A DNA stretch of 64,000 nt from Lachnospiraceae bacterium (GCA_910575835.1 CAJTGB010000002.1:124001-188000); one strand, 5' to 3'. Shown: positions 1 through 9,676, counted from the stretch's first letter. The notes: generated by a model not told the origin, from the letters alone. A program made the numbers and translations.

Positions 1-529
1 GCGCACGGATCGCATCGATCTCCACAATACGGACAGGATTCGGCGCAGACACGATCCTCCGGTATCCCTTCCCGGGCTCTTCTACGATATAATTGCCCTT
101 CTTGCGCTCCTCATTCGCTTCTTCTACATTCATATAACGTCCCAGGATCTTCGTCGGCGTATAGAACGCTTCGTCATACGGGTCCACGATCACCTGTGTC
201 AGTATCGTACTGACAGTCCGGTAAATGCCCCGATCCAGCAGCTCTTCGCGGATACCGTTCTGCAGGTCATATCCGATATACCCCTGACTCATAGCAGAGC
301 ACACCGACATCGGCGCCGGTGTATAGTCCTGGTGCGTCTTGCCGAATTCATTCATCGCCGTGTGGATCATACCCACCTGCGGCGCATTGCTGTGGGTGAT
401 CGCCACCTGGTATTCCGCCTTGATCAGATCGGCGATTACCCCGGCCGTCTTCTTAACCGCTATCTTCTGCTCCGGCAGCGTAGTTCCAAGCGCGCGGTGT
501 CCCAGCGCAACCACAACCCTTTTCTTCAT
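1..529 (-). CDS. arcC: carbamate kinase, C-terminal part outside the window
   Basis: Carbamate kinase interconverts carbamoyl phosphate plus ADP and carbamate plus ATP; in fermenters it yields ATP at the end of arginine deiminase or purine/allantoin breakdown. The start is seen (ATG at 529, MKKRVVVALGHRALG), with the first 176 residues inside the window. The family signatures are the N-terminal VVALGHRALG nucleotide-binding strand, the AITHSNAPQVG segment, the SVCSAMSQGYIGYDLQ helix and the EEPGKGYRRIVSAPNP segment. The gene runs off the left edge, so completeness and the operon partners are unknown. The orphan carB in this window also handles carbamoyl phosphate but is 15 kb away on the other strand; I see no evidence that they act together. 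Confidence 0.9.
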   Translation of the reverse strand, partial: MKKRVVVALGHRALGTTLPEQKIAVKKTAGVIADLIKAEYQVAITHSNAPQVGMIHTAMNEFGKTHQDYTPAPMSVCSAMSQGYIGYDLQNGIREELLDRGIYRTVSTILTQVIVDPYDEAFYTPTKILGRYMNVEEANEERKKGNYIVEEPGKGYRRIVSAPNPVRIVEIDAIRA

Positions 530-578
530 ATTACAATCCTTCTTTCTAAGTTCTCTATCCAGACTCAGGCTCCTCCAT

Positions 579-1196
579 CTACCGAATGAAGTTCGTCGCT
601 ACTCTTTCTTCCTTCTTCGGCAGGCCGTATTCCTTCTTTCCAAGCTCAATGCTCTTCATCAGGAAAGACATGTTCCTTGCCAGGGTACGCATAATCTGCA
701 TTCCCTCGCCGTCCTCGGCAGCCTCCGCAGCATTATTGCCATGGATACTGTTCCAATACTGGCCGGATGCCACCGGCATTCCGCTGATGGTAAAATACTT
801 GTTCAGCTCGTCAAATGTCGCGGACAGACCTCCCCTTCTCGCTGAGACCACACTCGCTCCCACCTTCATCGTCTTATCGAAACGAGTGCTGTAAAAGAGC
901 CTGTCTAAGAATGCGATCAGTGTCGCATTGGCAGAAGCATAATATACCGGACTTCCGACTACCAGCCCGTCGCACTCCCCAAAGGTCTTCGCGGTCTCAT
1001 TTACCAGATCGTCAAACGCACATTTCCCTGTCTTGGCGCACGCGCCGCAGGCAACACATCCCCTGATAGCTCTATTGCCCACCTGGATCAATTCTGTCTC
1101 AATATCATTCTCAGCAAATATCTTCTCCATCTCATGCAATGCGGTATAGGTACTGCCCTGCGCATGCGGGCTTCCGTTGATCAATAATACTTTCAT
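579..1196 (-). CDS. flavodoxin-fold NAD(P)H-dependent FMN reductase / iron-sulfur flavoprotein
   Basis: A 205-residue flavodoxin-like oxidoreductase. The N-terminus has the FMN phosphate-binding pattern LLINGSPHAQGSTY (residues 4-17). Around residues 47-59 it has CVACGACAKTGKC, a compact C-x2-C-x2-C-x4-C cluster typical of iron-sulfur flavoproteins that bind a 4Fe-4S centre. VVGSPVYYASANATL is the second flavin-binding loop. Such proteins pass electrons from ferredoxin or NAD(P)H to small acceptors in anaerobes; the substrate cannot be read from sequence. The start has a good ribosome binding site (AGGAGGGAAGCACC). It lies upstream of carbamate kinase on the same strand with a 49-base gap, so co-transcription is possible. 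Confidence 0.85.
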   Translation of the reverse strand: MKVLLINGSPHAQGSTYTALHEMEKIFAENDIETELIQVGNRAIRGCVACGACAKTGKCAFDDLVNETAKTFGECDGLVVGSPVYYASANATLIAFLDRLFYSTRFDKTMKVGASVVSARRGGLSATFDELNKYFTISGMPVASGQYWNSIHGNNAAEAAEDGEGMQIMRTLARNMSFLMKSIELGKKEYGLPKKEERVATNFIR

Positions 1197-1267
1197 GGTG
1201 CTTCCCTCCTGAAAAATAAGATAGTGCTATTGTATCATTCCAATCCATATCCAGCAAGATTTGTTTT

Positions 1268-1296
1268 TTGATTTTTTTGCTTCTTAATGTTATACT
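1268..1296 (+). promoter_or_regulatory. sigma-A promoter of the PepSY lipoprotein gene
   Basis: TTGATT at 1268-1273 and TATACT at 1291-1296 are separated by exactly 17 bases, facing the lipoprotein gene that starts at 1368. The untranslated leader would be about 65 bases. Confidence 0.6.
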
Positions 1297-1367
1297 ATAT
1301 ATGATCTACATATATACATAATAGAATGTAAAGAAAGATTCAGAAAGAATACGAGGTGATCTATCAT

Positions 1368-1985
1368 ATGAAACTTTACAAATTATGCAGCGCCAAACTC
1401 ATGAAGCGGAATACAGCGGCGGCAATGATCCTGGCAGCAATTGCCGGCAGCCTGGCAGGATGCGGACGGATAGCAGACATCGGGAAAGACAAAGCCGCCG
1501 ACATTGCATTGGAGGATGCAAGCCTGTCCGAGTCGGATGTCACCCGTCTTAGGATTTCCAAAGATACGGATAACGGAAAAGGTATCTATGAAGTAGCATT
1601 TACTATGAACACTACCGAATATGAATATGAGATCCTGGCTTCCAACGGAGACATCCTAAGCGCTGATTTCAAGGAATTGCAGGGATCCAACGATCCGCAA
1701 CCGCAGGGATCCAACGATCCGCAACCGCAGGGATCAGACAGCCATGACAGCTCCAATCATGGTGCAGTTCCCCAGGCAGACGTTCAGATCAGTTCCGAGC
1801 AGGCATCGAAGCTGGCATTAGATCGGGTTCCCGGAGCAACCGAACAAGATCTGAAGATCGAACTGGATTATGATGACGGCTATTACAAATACGAAGGTGA
1901 CATCATATACGATCAGAAAGAATACGAATTCGAAATCGACGCGAATACCGGAGATTTTCTGGAATGGAAAGAAGAGAGACATTAA
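1368..1985 (+). CDS. lipoprotein with two PepSY domains
   Basis: A secreted lipoprotein of 205 residues. The N-terminus has a basic, hydrophobic signal (KRNTAAAMILAAIAGSLAGC) ending in lipobox L29-A-G-C32. Two PepSY-type domains follow, about residues 40-105 and 140-205; each pairs a helix carrying Ala/Asp with an EYEYEI/EYEFEI strand and a final D-x-N-T/NGD turn. They are joined by a linker containing two perfect copies of GSNDPQPQ (24-bp direct repeats at about 1682-1730). PepSY domains are thought to inhibit proteases or bind peptides at the cell surface. I chose ATG 1368 over GTG 1356 because the AGGTG site at 1354-1358 is correctly spaced for the former. The specific role is unknown. Confidence 0.85.
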   Translation: MKLYKLCSAKLMKRNTAAAMILAAIAGSLAGCGRIADIGKDKAADIALEDASLSESDVTRLRISKDTDNGKGIYEVAFTMNTTEYEYEILASNGDILSADFKELQGSNDPQPQGSNDPQPQGSDSHDSSNHGAVPQADVQISSEQASKLALDRVPGATEQDLKIELDYDDGYYKYEGDIIYDQKEYEFEIDANTGDFLEWKEERH

Positions 1986-2004
1986 TCTCTCTTCTTTATC
2001 TTTT
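1971..2004 (+). terminator. intrinsic terminator overlapping the lipoprotein stop codon
   Basis: GAAGAGAGA (1971-1979) pairs perfectly with TCTCTCTTC (1986-1994), followed by a T-rich run. The stop codon TAA lies inside the loop. Confidence 0.75.
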
Positions 2005-2013
2005 TCTTTATTC

Positions 2014-2616
2014 TTACCATATCTGCCCATGCTGCCGCTTGAATATGTACTGCTGGATATCTCTTTCCGCTCCCTGGGGAAGCTCCAAAAACCGGCATCC
2101 ATAACCGTAGCGTCCGTCCCGGAAGTCTTCTTCCCTCAGCACAACAGCCTTTAACGGATATTCCTTCTCAACAAATGAATAACAGAATTCAACCGTATCA
2201 TCATACCGCAGTCTTGTCCTGGTGATGAAATATATCCCGTCCGCGCTGATATTCTGAATGTCTCCGTTGAGCTCTCCCTGTTTGAACGAGTTCATAGGAA
2301 TCTCTCTCTCCATCTTAGCCCGCAGATTCCGCCGTCCCTGTACGATCTCAGCCACATCGAGGATCTCACAGTCCGCGATCCACGGTTCTGCGACAGAAGA
2401 ATCATTATTCCTTCTGACTATAAGCTCGCAGTATGTCTTGATGCAGCCGATCTGCCCATCGAAGAAGTCTACTCTGATCCGTTCTGAATCCGGTAATTCC
2501 TTTTCTCTTTTTAGATATAATGTAATCCTGTCCCCAACACATTTTACCCGGATCCTCTTCGGAGCGGCATTATCCGGTCCGTATACCGAACATACGGTAC
2601 AGTTATTTAAAATCAT
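2014..2616 (-). CDS. PilZ domain protein (candidate c-di-GMP receptor)
   Basis: A 200-residue cytosolic protein. The N-terminal half is an all-beta YcgR-N-like region. The C-terminal half is a PilZ domain: QGRRNLRAK (RxxxR-type c-di-GMP binding motif) followed by GDIQNISADGIYF, matching D/N-x-S-x-x-G. By family, c-di-GMP binding would modulate motility, exopolysaccharide or surface behaviour; no partner is visible. The start is ATG 2616, preceded by AGGGGA. A TTG start 6 codons upstream would overlap the previous gene's stop. It directly follows the large membrane-anchored protein gene (10-base gap), so the two are probably co-transcribed. Confidence 0.8.
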   Translation of the reverse strand: MILNNCTVCSVYGPDNAAPKRIRVKCVGDRITLYLKREKELPDSERIRVDFFDGQIGCIKTYCELIVRRNNDSSVAEPWIADCEILDVAEIVQGRRNLRAKMEREIPMNSFKQGELNGDIQNISADGIYFITRTRLRYDDTVEFCYSFVEKEYPLKAVVLREEDFRDGRYGYGCRFLELPQGAERDIQQYIFKRQHGQIW

Positions 2617-2626
2617 ATGTTTTCCC

Positions 2627-5065
2627 CTATCCAATATATGTATTCCCGCTTCCGGAAGTCATCTGATCGATCATTTCCACCGGAGCGACCAAGCGTTCCC
2701 CGCTATCTACATCAATATAAGTTACGCTGTTCTCATAATACCCGATCAGTATCACTGCCTTCTGCGCATCCTGCATTCCAATGACCGGAATATTCTGATC
2801 CAGCAGATACAGCAGATCGCCTGCCGAACATCCTGACAGGTCCAGGCATCTGCCGTCGTTTAACTCCTTCACGATATCTATCGGAGCCTCCTTCTTCCTA
2901 AGCCTGTCCTCCATTGTCTGTACGGCCTCTTCCTTTCCTACTACCGTATGCTGCTGTCTCCTGCTGCCTCTCTCCCAGATATATGCCTGATCCGCATCCA
3001 CAACAATGCCGTGATATTCATCTGCACTTCTGACCGCCTCCCCGGCCTTATCGTAGATTCCCTGAAGCTCGCCGTAACCGTACACATAATACCTGTCCGA
3101 ATCAGACGTCTCGTCAAAGTCCGCGGTCTTCGTACCCTTTGCCGCGATCTGCTTCGGCTTCAGTATCTTCGGATTTTTCTTCTGGATCCCGTCCTCATAA
3201 GCCAGTCTTACCTGCGTTTCCTTCAGATCCGTCACATAGACTTCCGCATAGATATTATTTTTCTCTTTTTCTTCATTATTCGTAATATAATCCGGCGCCG
3301 TCTGGTTATAGGTATCTCCTTCCTTCACCGCCCGGTTCAGCGTGATCATATTCTCGTCAAATACCGCATCCAGCACATAGATCCCGTCCACCTGATAAGA
3401 TTTTACCACTTCACTCTTACCGTTCATGATCTCGATCTTGTATACCGGAACCGTCATCTCGCCGGAAACCGTTCTTCCCGTATCTTCCGTCCGGGCCACG
3501 CCGTACACGAAATCTTTCTTCACAAATCCCAGCGGACGGATGCACTCACCTTCGCCGCACTCTACGGTACGCTCCTCTCCGGTCTCAAAATCCAAGATCA
3601 CGATCCGGGTAGCCGCATTTAGCTCTCCCTCGTCCTGCCAGGCGGCCATACTGCCGTCTTTTGCTATCACATACTGCGAACTATCCAGCTCTTCCACCAA
3701 CGGTATGCTTACGCCCCACTTCACATCAAACTCATACAGCGTTCCGTCCAGCATTACATACAGTATATTCCGGTCCAGACTGTAATAGATCATGCGTCCA
3801 AGCTCAAGGACCGCATTGCCGCAAGACAGGCTGCTGGCAACAAATACCTTCTCCTCCACCGAATTCTTCCCGGCATCGTAATAGTAGACCGCAACGCCGA
3901 CTTCTCCCTCGTGGACGCCGCGGCTCATATACCCGCATACGGCGAATATCGTATTCCCTTTTCCGTCCATCTTAAGCAGCTTGATCCTGTAATCGGAGCC
4001 CATATTGCGCACATCGCTGTTCTCCACATCCGCAAAGCTGAATACCTGCGAGATCTCGTCCGAATCCTTATTATAGTTCCAGAGCTCGTTTGCCGCTACA
4101 AATGAAACCGCCGTCCCGTCATCATTGACCATATAGGGCGCGTCCCGCGGGACGATTCCAAGCACCACGCCGCGCTCGTTCAGCGCATTCTTTGACGCGT
4201 CAAATATCTGCTCCATCGTCCGGTCATAATCCAGCAGATAAGTCTTCTGCGCTTCCGCAATATGGTTCACACGGAAAAATTCCTTCACATGATACACATC
4301 TGAGTCATTTTCCTCACCCTTGCACCGCACCCGGTACTCCAGCTGCACCGAAACCGAGTTACTGTTAACTTCCTTGATATTCCAGCGTTCTCCCTTCTCG
4401 ACCATCGGCTCTAACGCCCCCCAGGATACATGGTCGTAGTTCGAGTGGATCGTAACATGCTGAAAATCTGTATTATCCATCGTCTCGTCCGGTTCGATCG
4501 CCATACCCACACCGGCGCCTTCTACCTTGCCCATCGCCTTTTCATGGAAATTCCGTATATAATCCAGGCTTTCCGCCAGACTCATGTTCGATACGTCCGC
4601 AATCCGGGTGTAAAAACGCACAGACCGATCCTTTCCTGTGTTCAGGACCAACTCCAGGACTCTCTCCTCCGCCATGCCTACGCCTTCCAGATCCGCTGTA
4701 AATTCTCCCCCTGATCTCGCAAGCTTCCCTTCCTTCAGCTTCTCCCTGCCGTCCAGAGAATATACGGTATAGCTTGCATCGCTGATCCTGTTATCATAGG
4801 CTTCTATCGTACCGTCCAACGTCTGGCCCGATACCGGAGTCAGTGTATCGCGCATAGCCGGGATATCCATCTCTTTCGCATAACCGCTGAGAGTATTGAT
4901 CACAAACCCATTATATGTAAATGAAATCTGCGGAAATGTTGCCGATCCCATATCTGCAGTCATATTGTCATTGCCTTTATTCGTATACAGGCTGAACCCT
5001 ATGACTGCAGCAATGAAGATCAGGGCAAGAATTCCCGCATCCTTTAACCTCTTCTTCCAATCCAT
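2627..5065 (-). CDS. large membrane-anchored extracytoplasmic protein of unknown function
   Basis: 812 residues with one N-terminal membrane segment (about residues 12-28, ILALIFIAAVIGFSLY) and a long outside part. Residues 280-650 are rich in beta-strand repeats of the type found in beta-propellers (for example YYSLDRNILYVMLDGTLYEFD and AWQDEGELNAATRIVILDFETGEE). The last 80 residues (LDLSGCSAGDLLYLLDQNIPVIGMQDAQKAVILIGYYENSVTYIDVDSGE) resemble a C39-like peptidase fold with a Cys before a helix, although the family's catalytic His is not evident. I do not recognise a named family. Its start abuts the stop of the upstream methyltransferase (TAG then ATG, no gap) and the PilZ gene follows after 10 bases, so a three-gene operon is likely. 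Confidence 0.7.
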   Translation of the reverse strand: MDWKKRLKDAGILALIFIAAVIGFSLYTNKGNDNMTADMGSATFPQISFTYNGFVINTLSGYAKEMDIPAMRDTLTPVSGQTLDGTIEAYDNRISDASYTVYSLDGREKLKEGKLARSGGEFTADLEGVGMAEERVLELVLNTGKDRSVRFYTRIADVSNMSLAESLDYIRNFHEKAMGKVEGAGVGMAIEPDETMDNTDFQHVTIHSNYDHVSWGALEPMVEKGERWNIKEVNSNSVSVQLEYRVRCKGEENDSDVYHVKEFFRVNHIAEAQKTYLLDYDRTMEQIFDASKNALNERGVVLGIVPRDAPYMVNDDGTAVSFVAANELWNYNKDSDEISQVFSFADVENSDVRNMGSDYRIKLLKMDGKGNTIFAVCGYMSRGVHEGEVGVAVYYYDAGKNSVEEKVFVASSLSCGNAVLELGRMIYYSLDRNILYVMLDGTLYEFDVKWGVSIPLVEELDSSQYVIAKDGSMAAWQDEGELNAATRIVILDFETGEERTVECGEGECIRPLGFVKKDFVYGVARTEDTGRTVSGEMTVPVYKIEIMNGKSEVVKSYQVDGIYVLDAVFDENMITLNRAVKEGDTYNQTAPDYITNNEEKEKNNIYAEVYVTDLKETQVRLAYEDGIQKKNPKILKPKQIAAKGTKTADFDETSDSDRYYVYGYGELQGIYDKAGEAVRSADEYHGIVVDADQAYIWERGSRRQQHTVVGKEEAVQTMEDRLRKKEAPIDIVKELNDGRCLDLSGCSAGDLLYLLDQNIPVIGMQDAQKAVILIGYYENSVTYIDVDSGERLVAPVEMIDQMTSGSGNTYIG

Positions 5066-6217
5066 CTACTGCTTCCCTTCATGCCCTAACAGCCGTCCCA
5101 GGGTCGGCGATACATGCAGAAATTCCTCGCACCGCCGGATCGCTTCCCGGTTCTCCCCTTCTCTTCCGTTCCTGACCGCCCGGATCAGGATATTCTTCGG
5201 GGTATGCTCCATATCAATAAATTCCAAGATCTGTACTGCGTACCCCTCGCGCTCCAGGTGCTGCGCACGCAAAGCGTCTGTCACAAGCGCCGCCATACGC
5301 TCCCGGATCAGTCCGTACTTGAATACCGGCCCAAGCACCTCGTTCTCCATCTGTCCGTTCAGCTCATGCTGGCAGCAGGGCACCGACAAGATGACCTTCG
5401 CCTTCCAGGAGACCGCCTTCGCCAGCGCAAAATCCGTCGCCGTATCACAGGCATGCAGGGTCACCACCATATCTACCCGGTCAGCTCCCTTATAATCCGC
5501 AATATTCCCCTCCAGGAAGCTAAGCTTCTCATAACCGTACTTCTGCCCAAGTTCATTGCAGTGTCCGATCACATCCTTCTTCAGATCCAGGCCGATGACA
5601 CGAATGTCATATCCCTTCAGCTCATGCAGATAGTAATACATAGCGAATGTCAGGTAAGATTTGCCGCATCCAAAGTCCAGGATCGTAAGCTCCCTGTCTC
5701 TGTCAAGCTCCGGCAGGATATCTTCGATAAATTCCAGAAAACGATTTATCTGTCGAAATTTGTCGAATTTGGAGTTCACGACTCTTCCTTCTGTTGTCAT
5801 GACTCCCAGATCCTTTAGAAACGGAACCGGTACGCCTTCTTCAAGAATGTATCTCTTCTTGCGGTTGTGGCTCATATCTACCTCCTTCTTCCGATTCTCC
5901 TGAGCCTTTTTTTTCACCGTCACTCTGCCCTTCTTACTCACCAGCACCGTATATACCGCTCCTGCCGTCTCCATATGCATCTGCCGCATATTCTCCATAT
6001 GCTCCTCAAGCAGGCGGCACGCCTCCCTGGCATCCACATTCCGGTGGAATGCCTGGCAGTTCTGAAACGTTTCAAACTGGAACATCAACTGCTGCTTTTT
6101 AAGCAGGGGGCGTACCTTTACTTTGACCGGACCGTCCTTCTTCCTTGGATTGCTGAGCACTGCCGCTCTAAATTCTATATTCAGATTATCCTGTAATAAA
6201 TCTCTTAATTCACTCAT
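5066..6217 (-). CDS. class I SAM-dependent methyltransferase (PF13679-type)
   Basis: 383 residues. A variable N-terminal region precedes a Rossmann methyltransferase: motif I ILDFGCGKSYLTF, an acidic end of beta-2 (VIGLDLKKDVI), GNIADYK as motif III and VVTLHACDTATDFAL as motif IV. The VPCCQHELN segment with paired cysteines is characteristic of the PF13679 RNA-methylase-like family. The substrate is unknown, probably RNA. The ATG at 6217 has no strong ribosome binding site, so a slightly different start cannot be excluded. The stop is immediately followed by the start of the membrane-anchored protein gene. Confidence 0.85.
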   Translation of the reverse strand: MSELRDLLQDNLNIEFRAAVLSNPRKKDGPVKVKVRPLLKKQQLMFQFETFQNCQAFHRNVDAREACRLLEEHMENMRQMHMETAGAVYTVLVSKKGRVTVKKKAQENRKKEVDMSHNRKKRYILEEGVPVPFLKDLGVMTTEGRVVNSKFDKFRQINRFLEFIEDILPELDRDRELTILDFGCGKSYLTFAMYYYLHELKGYDIRVIGLDLKKDVIGHCNELGQKYGYEKLSFLEGNIADYKGADRVDMVVTLHACDTATDFALAKAVSWKAKVILSVPCCQHELNGQMENEVLGPVFKYGLIRERMAALVTDALRAQHLEREGYAVQILEFIDMEHTPKNILIRAVRNGREGENREAIRRCEEFLHVSPTLGRLLGHEGKQ

Positions 6218-6241
6218 AGCATTACTATTGTAATGTTTTTT

Positions 6242-8845
6242 CTATGGAAGCGCAAGCGGAAATGTTATTGTAACCCGAAACAAGTCTCCGTCCAGATACA
6301 GTTCGAACCTTCCTCCCTGCATTTCCGTAAGTGTCTTGGCAATTGAAAGTCCCAATCCGCTCCCTTCCGTACTCCGTGATATATCTCCCCGGATAAAACG
6401 CTCTGTCAGCTCATCGGCCGAGATATTAAGCGGCTGCTCCGACACATTCTTAAGACTGAATATCACAGTATTGCCAGATGTATATAAGTCTGCATATACA
6501 CGGGTTCCTTCCATTGCATATTTGGCCGCATTGTTATAGATATTCGCCAGAACCCGCCACAAGCGCCTTCCGTCTACCCGGATGACCACCTCGCGCTCCG
6601 GCAGCGACATCACTTCCTTAAGGTTCCGTTCCCCGAATTTCTCTTCGAATTCACCGCTGGTCTGCTGTATCATCTCCACAAGGTTGATATTCATAAATTC
6701 TAACGTAATATTTCCAGAACTTACCTTAGACGCCTCCACCACGTCTTCCGTGAGCGTCTTAAGCCTCTGGGACTTCTGATCCAATACCTCCAGGTATCTC
6801 TTAAGTCTCGGCTCTTCAAAATTCTCCTGCTTCAGAAGATTTACATAATTAATAATAGAAGTAAGAGGCGTCTTAATATCATGGGATACATTCGTGATCA
6901 GATCCGTCTTAAGCCGCTCGCTCTTGATACTCTCGGCCAGCGCCGCATCAAGCCCCTGTCCGATAGAATTGATCTTCTCCGCAATACTTCTCTGTTCCTC
7001 TCCCATACCGTCTGTCGGAATCTTATAATCTACCTCTCCTCCGGCAATCTTCTCGACCCCTATATCGATCCGCCGTCTCCCGATCGCCTGCTTCACCATA
7101 TATATGAATACGACCAGTTCTACCATCAGCATCAGAAACAGCACCAATGCATTCCGCCCGATTATGAATCCCATCCAGTGAACCGCCGCAAAGACTCCGA
7201 AGATCAGTACAGCCTTCCAGACCGCATGAAGATTAGACATCAACTGTACGGTAAACTGATCAATTCTCCTCAGCACGCTGTTCTCCCACACGATCTTCGC
7301 CTTGATCCTTCTCACCAGGCTCAGATACCCGATCAAAAACATCATACAGGTATAGGCTGTCACCGCCGCCGTACATATAACAGTCTTTGGCATCACGCCC
7401 CCGCTGTAATCATAAGCTCCCTCAACAGACGCGCCGGTCACTCCGTCATTCATGCTGATTGCCGCAAGGAACAGCGGAACTGCCCAGAGAATCACCACAA
7501 GCGCCGCCGCGGGCTCCGTCAGCCACCTGTCAAATGCATTCAGATGCAGATCTTCATCCTTGCCGCTTCTGCCCGCGGTAACCGTCAGCCAGACCATAAT
7601 CCCTATCAGGGCCAACGCCATTATAATCCCTGCAACCGCTGTCTGCCGGATATTCGAACCATATCTTTCATACAGATATGCCCCCGAATAGAATCCATCC
7701 TTGATCGGATAAGAAGTGTCTATGCCGATGGCAAAGACAAAATCCTCTTCTTTCCCTCCTGCATATTGAACTGAATATTTGACCGATTCCCGCCAGCTAA
7801 GCGCATTGATATCTTTGAGGTTCGTATCAAAGTCATTAAGCTCCGGCCTGATGATCACATATTTCCCAAGCTCCTTCAATTTCTTAAGATTCTGCTCCGC
7901 CTTAGAATACTCTCCGTACTCGCCGCGGTTGGTGTATACCTGTCTGGCAGCCGTATCCACATACATGAACGCCGCATTCGTGTCCCCTTCCTGGTACATG
8001 CTCTTCATATTCATGTATTTGCTGATCTCATCACGAAGCTGGACGATCACTTCACGAAGCATGTTGTAAGCGTCGCTCAGACGCCCGTTCCACAACGGAT
8101 CTTCATTGGCTGTCTCCATAATGCTCTTTGAGCCGAGCGGAAGATACATCTCTTTAAACCAGTACCCGTCATAGCTCCAGCAGTCAATATAGACCACCTT
8201 GCCTTCCGCATCCTGCAGCCCCTTAAACGCTGTCTCCGATGCATTGCTGTGAAAGCTTCCCTCTCTCAGATCTGCAAGAATATCTTCTTCCGAAACTCCC
8301 GATTCATCATTCACGATCACAAACCGAAGCTCCCTGCTGTCGATCAGCTTCTTGAATTCACTGTAATAATAGTAATGGTAAGAACTGTCAGACCGTTTGC
8401 ACACGATAATCTTATCGTTAAACTCCTCTTTGCCCGCGCTCATATCAGTTCCGTAGACGGACCAGCTGTCGTCCCACGCATCCCCCCATTCTTTCAGATC
8501 CTTAAGCGTATACGCCAGACCATTGATATCCTCATCGGAAATGCTCGCATTATCGTAGAATTCCTGTATATCCACGACCCGGTCCAGCGTATAGCCGCCA
8601 TCCACTTCCAGCAGCTTCTTCGATCTTATTCCTTCAAATACATTGCTGCTGACATTCCTCAGATCCCTCTCAAAACTCACCGTATCCTCGTACTTCTCTG
8701 CCGCCCTTCCCGCCAGCACCTCAGTCCTCAGCATCGGATATGACATGATCCATACGAACCCCACCGCAATGGCGACCACCAGAACATGCGCCAACACGAT
8801 CAGGATCCCTTTTGCAGGCGCAGATTTATACCATTGATGGTTCAT
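6242..8845 (-). CDS. membrane sensor histidine kinase with large extracytoplasmic domain
   Basis: 867 residues. The first membrane helix is at about 13-36. A roughly 350-residue outside domain follows, then four or five further helices between about 395 and 590 (for example TAVAGIIMALALIGIMVWLT and NALVLFLMLMVELVVFIYMV), an unusually large membrane domain for a kinase of this class. The catalytic part is complete: DHp box LITNVSHDIKTPLTS with phosphoacceptor His655, N box NIYNNAAKYA, and G box GSGLGLSIAK. It is the partner of the OmpR-type regulator encoded 12 bases upstream in the same transcript. The signal is unknown. Confidence 0.9.
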   Translation of the reverse strand: MNHQWYKSAPAKGILIVLAHVLVVAIAVGFVWIMSYPMLRTEVLAGRAAEKYEDTVSFERDLRNVSSNVFEGIRSKKLLEVDGGYTLDRVVDIQEFYDNASISDEDINGLAYTLKDLKEWGDAWDDSWSVYGTDMSAGKEEFNDKIIVCKRSDSSYHYYYYSEFKKLIDSRELRFVIVNDESGVSEEDILADLREGSFHSNASETAFKGLQDAEGKVVYIDCWSYDGYWFKEMYLPLGSKSIMETANEDPLWNGRLSDAYNMLREVIVQLRDEISKYMNMKSMYQEGDTNAAFMYVDTAARQVYTNRGEYGEYSKAEQNLKKLKELGKYVIIRPELNDFDTNLKDINALSWRESVKYSVQYAGGKEEDFVFAIGIDTSYPIKDGFYSGAYLYERYGSNIRQTAVAGIIMALALIGIMVWLTVTAGRSGKDEDLHLNAFDRWLTEPAAALVVILWAVPLFLAAISMNDGVTGASVEGAYDYSGGVMPKTVICTAAVTAYTCMMFLIGYLSLVRRIKAKIVWENSVLRRIDQFTVQLMSNLHAVWKAVLIFGVFAAVHWMGFIIGRNALVLFLMLMVELVVFIYMVKQAIGRRRIDIGVEKIAGGEVDYKIPTDGMGEEQRSIAEKINSIGQGLDAALAESIKSERLKTDLITNVSHDIKTPLTSIINYVNLLKQENFEEPRLKRYLEVLDQKSQRLKTLTEDVVEASKVSSGNITLEFMNINLVEMIQQTSGEFEEKFGERNLKEVMSLPEREVVIRVDGRRLWRVLANIYNNAAKYAMEGTRVYADLYTSGNTVIFSLKNVSEQPLNISADELTERFIRGDISRSTEGSGLGLSIAKTLTEMQGGRFELYLDGDLFRVTITFPLALP

Positions 8846-8857
8846 ATAAACTCCCTT

Positions 8858-9553
8858 CTAAAGCTTCTCTATCTTATATCCCACTCCCCAGACTACCTTA
8901 AGATATCTCGGCTCCTTAGGATTAATCTCTATCTTCTCGCGGATATGCCTTATATGCACTGCCACAGTATTATCCACGCCGATAGCGTCCTCGTTCCAGA
9001 TATTCTCATAGATCTGGTCGATAGAGAATACTTTCCCCTGATTCTTCATTAATAGTAACAGAATATTATACTCGATCGGAGTCAGCTTCACCGGCTCACC
9101 GTCAACCGTTACTTCTTTCAGATCATCATTGATCGCCAGCCCGCCTGTTTCATATACTGCCTGGTTCAAATGCTCCACCGTACTTCCAAGCTGGGTATAT
9201 CTGCGAAGCTGCGACTTGACCCTCGCCACCAGCTCCAGCGGATTGAAAGGCTTCGTAACATAATCGTCAGCTCCCACGTTAAGCCCAAGTATCTTGTCCG
9301 CGTCTTCTGATTTGGCTGACAGAATGATGATCGGCATGTTATTCTCTTCCCGTATCTTAAGGGTCGCCCGTATTCCGTCAAGCTTCGGCATCATAACGTC
9401 TATCACCAGAAGATCCACCTTCCATGCCTTCAGCATCTTAAGCGCTTCCTCTCCGTCATAAGCCTTCAATACCTGATATCCTTCCTGCGTAAGATAGATA
9501 TCTATCGCTTCTACGATCTCTTTATCGTCGTCACATACTAATATTTTCGCCAT
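8858..9553 (-). CDS. OmpR/PhoB-family response regulator
   Basis: 231 residues. The receiver domain has the acidic triad CDDD (7-10), phosphoacceptor Asp52 in LVIDVMMPK, and Lys101 in VTKPFNPLE. The C-terminal winged helix contains EYNILLLLMKNQGKVFS and the recognition region VDNTVAVHIRHIREKIE, ending KVVWGVGYKIEKL. It is co-transcribed with, and presumably phosphorylated by, the following histidine kinase. I chose ATG 9553, preceded by GGGAGGTGATAAAA, instead of an upstream ATG at 9607 that has no ribosome binding site. Confidence 0.95.
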   Translation of the reverse strand: MAKILVCDDDKEIVEAIDIYLTQEGYQVLKAYDGEEALKMLKAWKVDLLVIDVMMPKLDGIRATLKIREENNMPIIILSAKSEDADKILGLNVGADDYVTKPFNPLELVARVKSQLRRYTQLGSTVEHLNQAVYETGGLAINDDLKEVTVDGEPVKLTPIEYNILLLLMKNQGKVFSIDQIYENIWNEDAIGVDNTVAVHIRHIREKIEINPKEPRYLKVVWGVGYKIEKL

Positions 9554-9676
9554 TTTTATCACCTCCCTTATACTATACAAGAATATCAGTAATTTTTTAA
9601 GAGCCATTTAGGGAAAATCTTAAGATATTATGAAATCGAAATGTATCGTCATAAACCGGGTCCTAAAATATTGAAA

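Noticed and set aside
5751-5767. Two further TGTCGAA heptamers ten bases apart, like Spo0A boxes
   Set aside because: They lie inside the coding region of the methyltransferase gene, far from any promoter, and are explained by the codons there.
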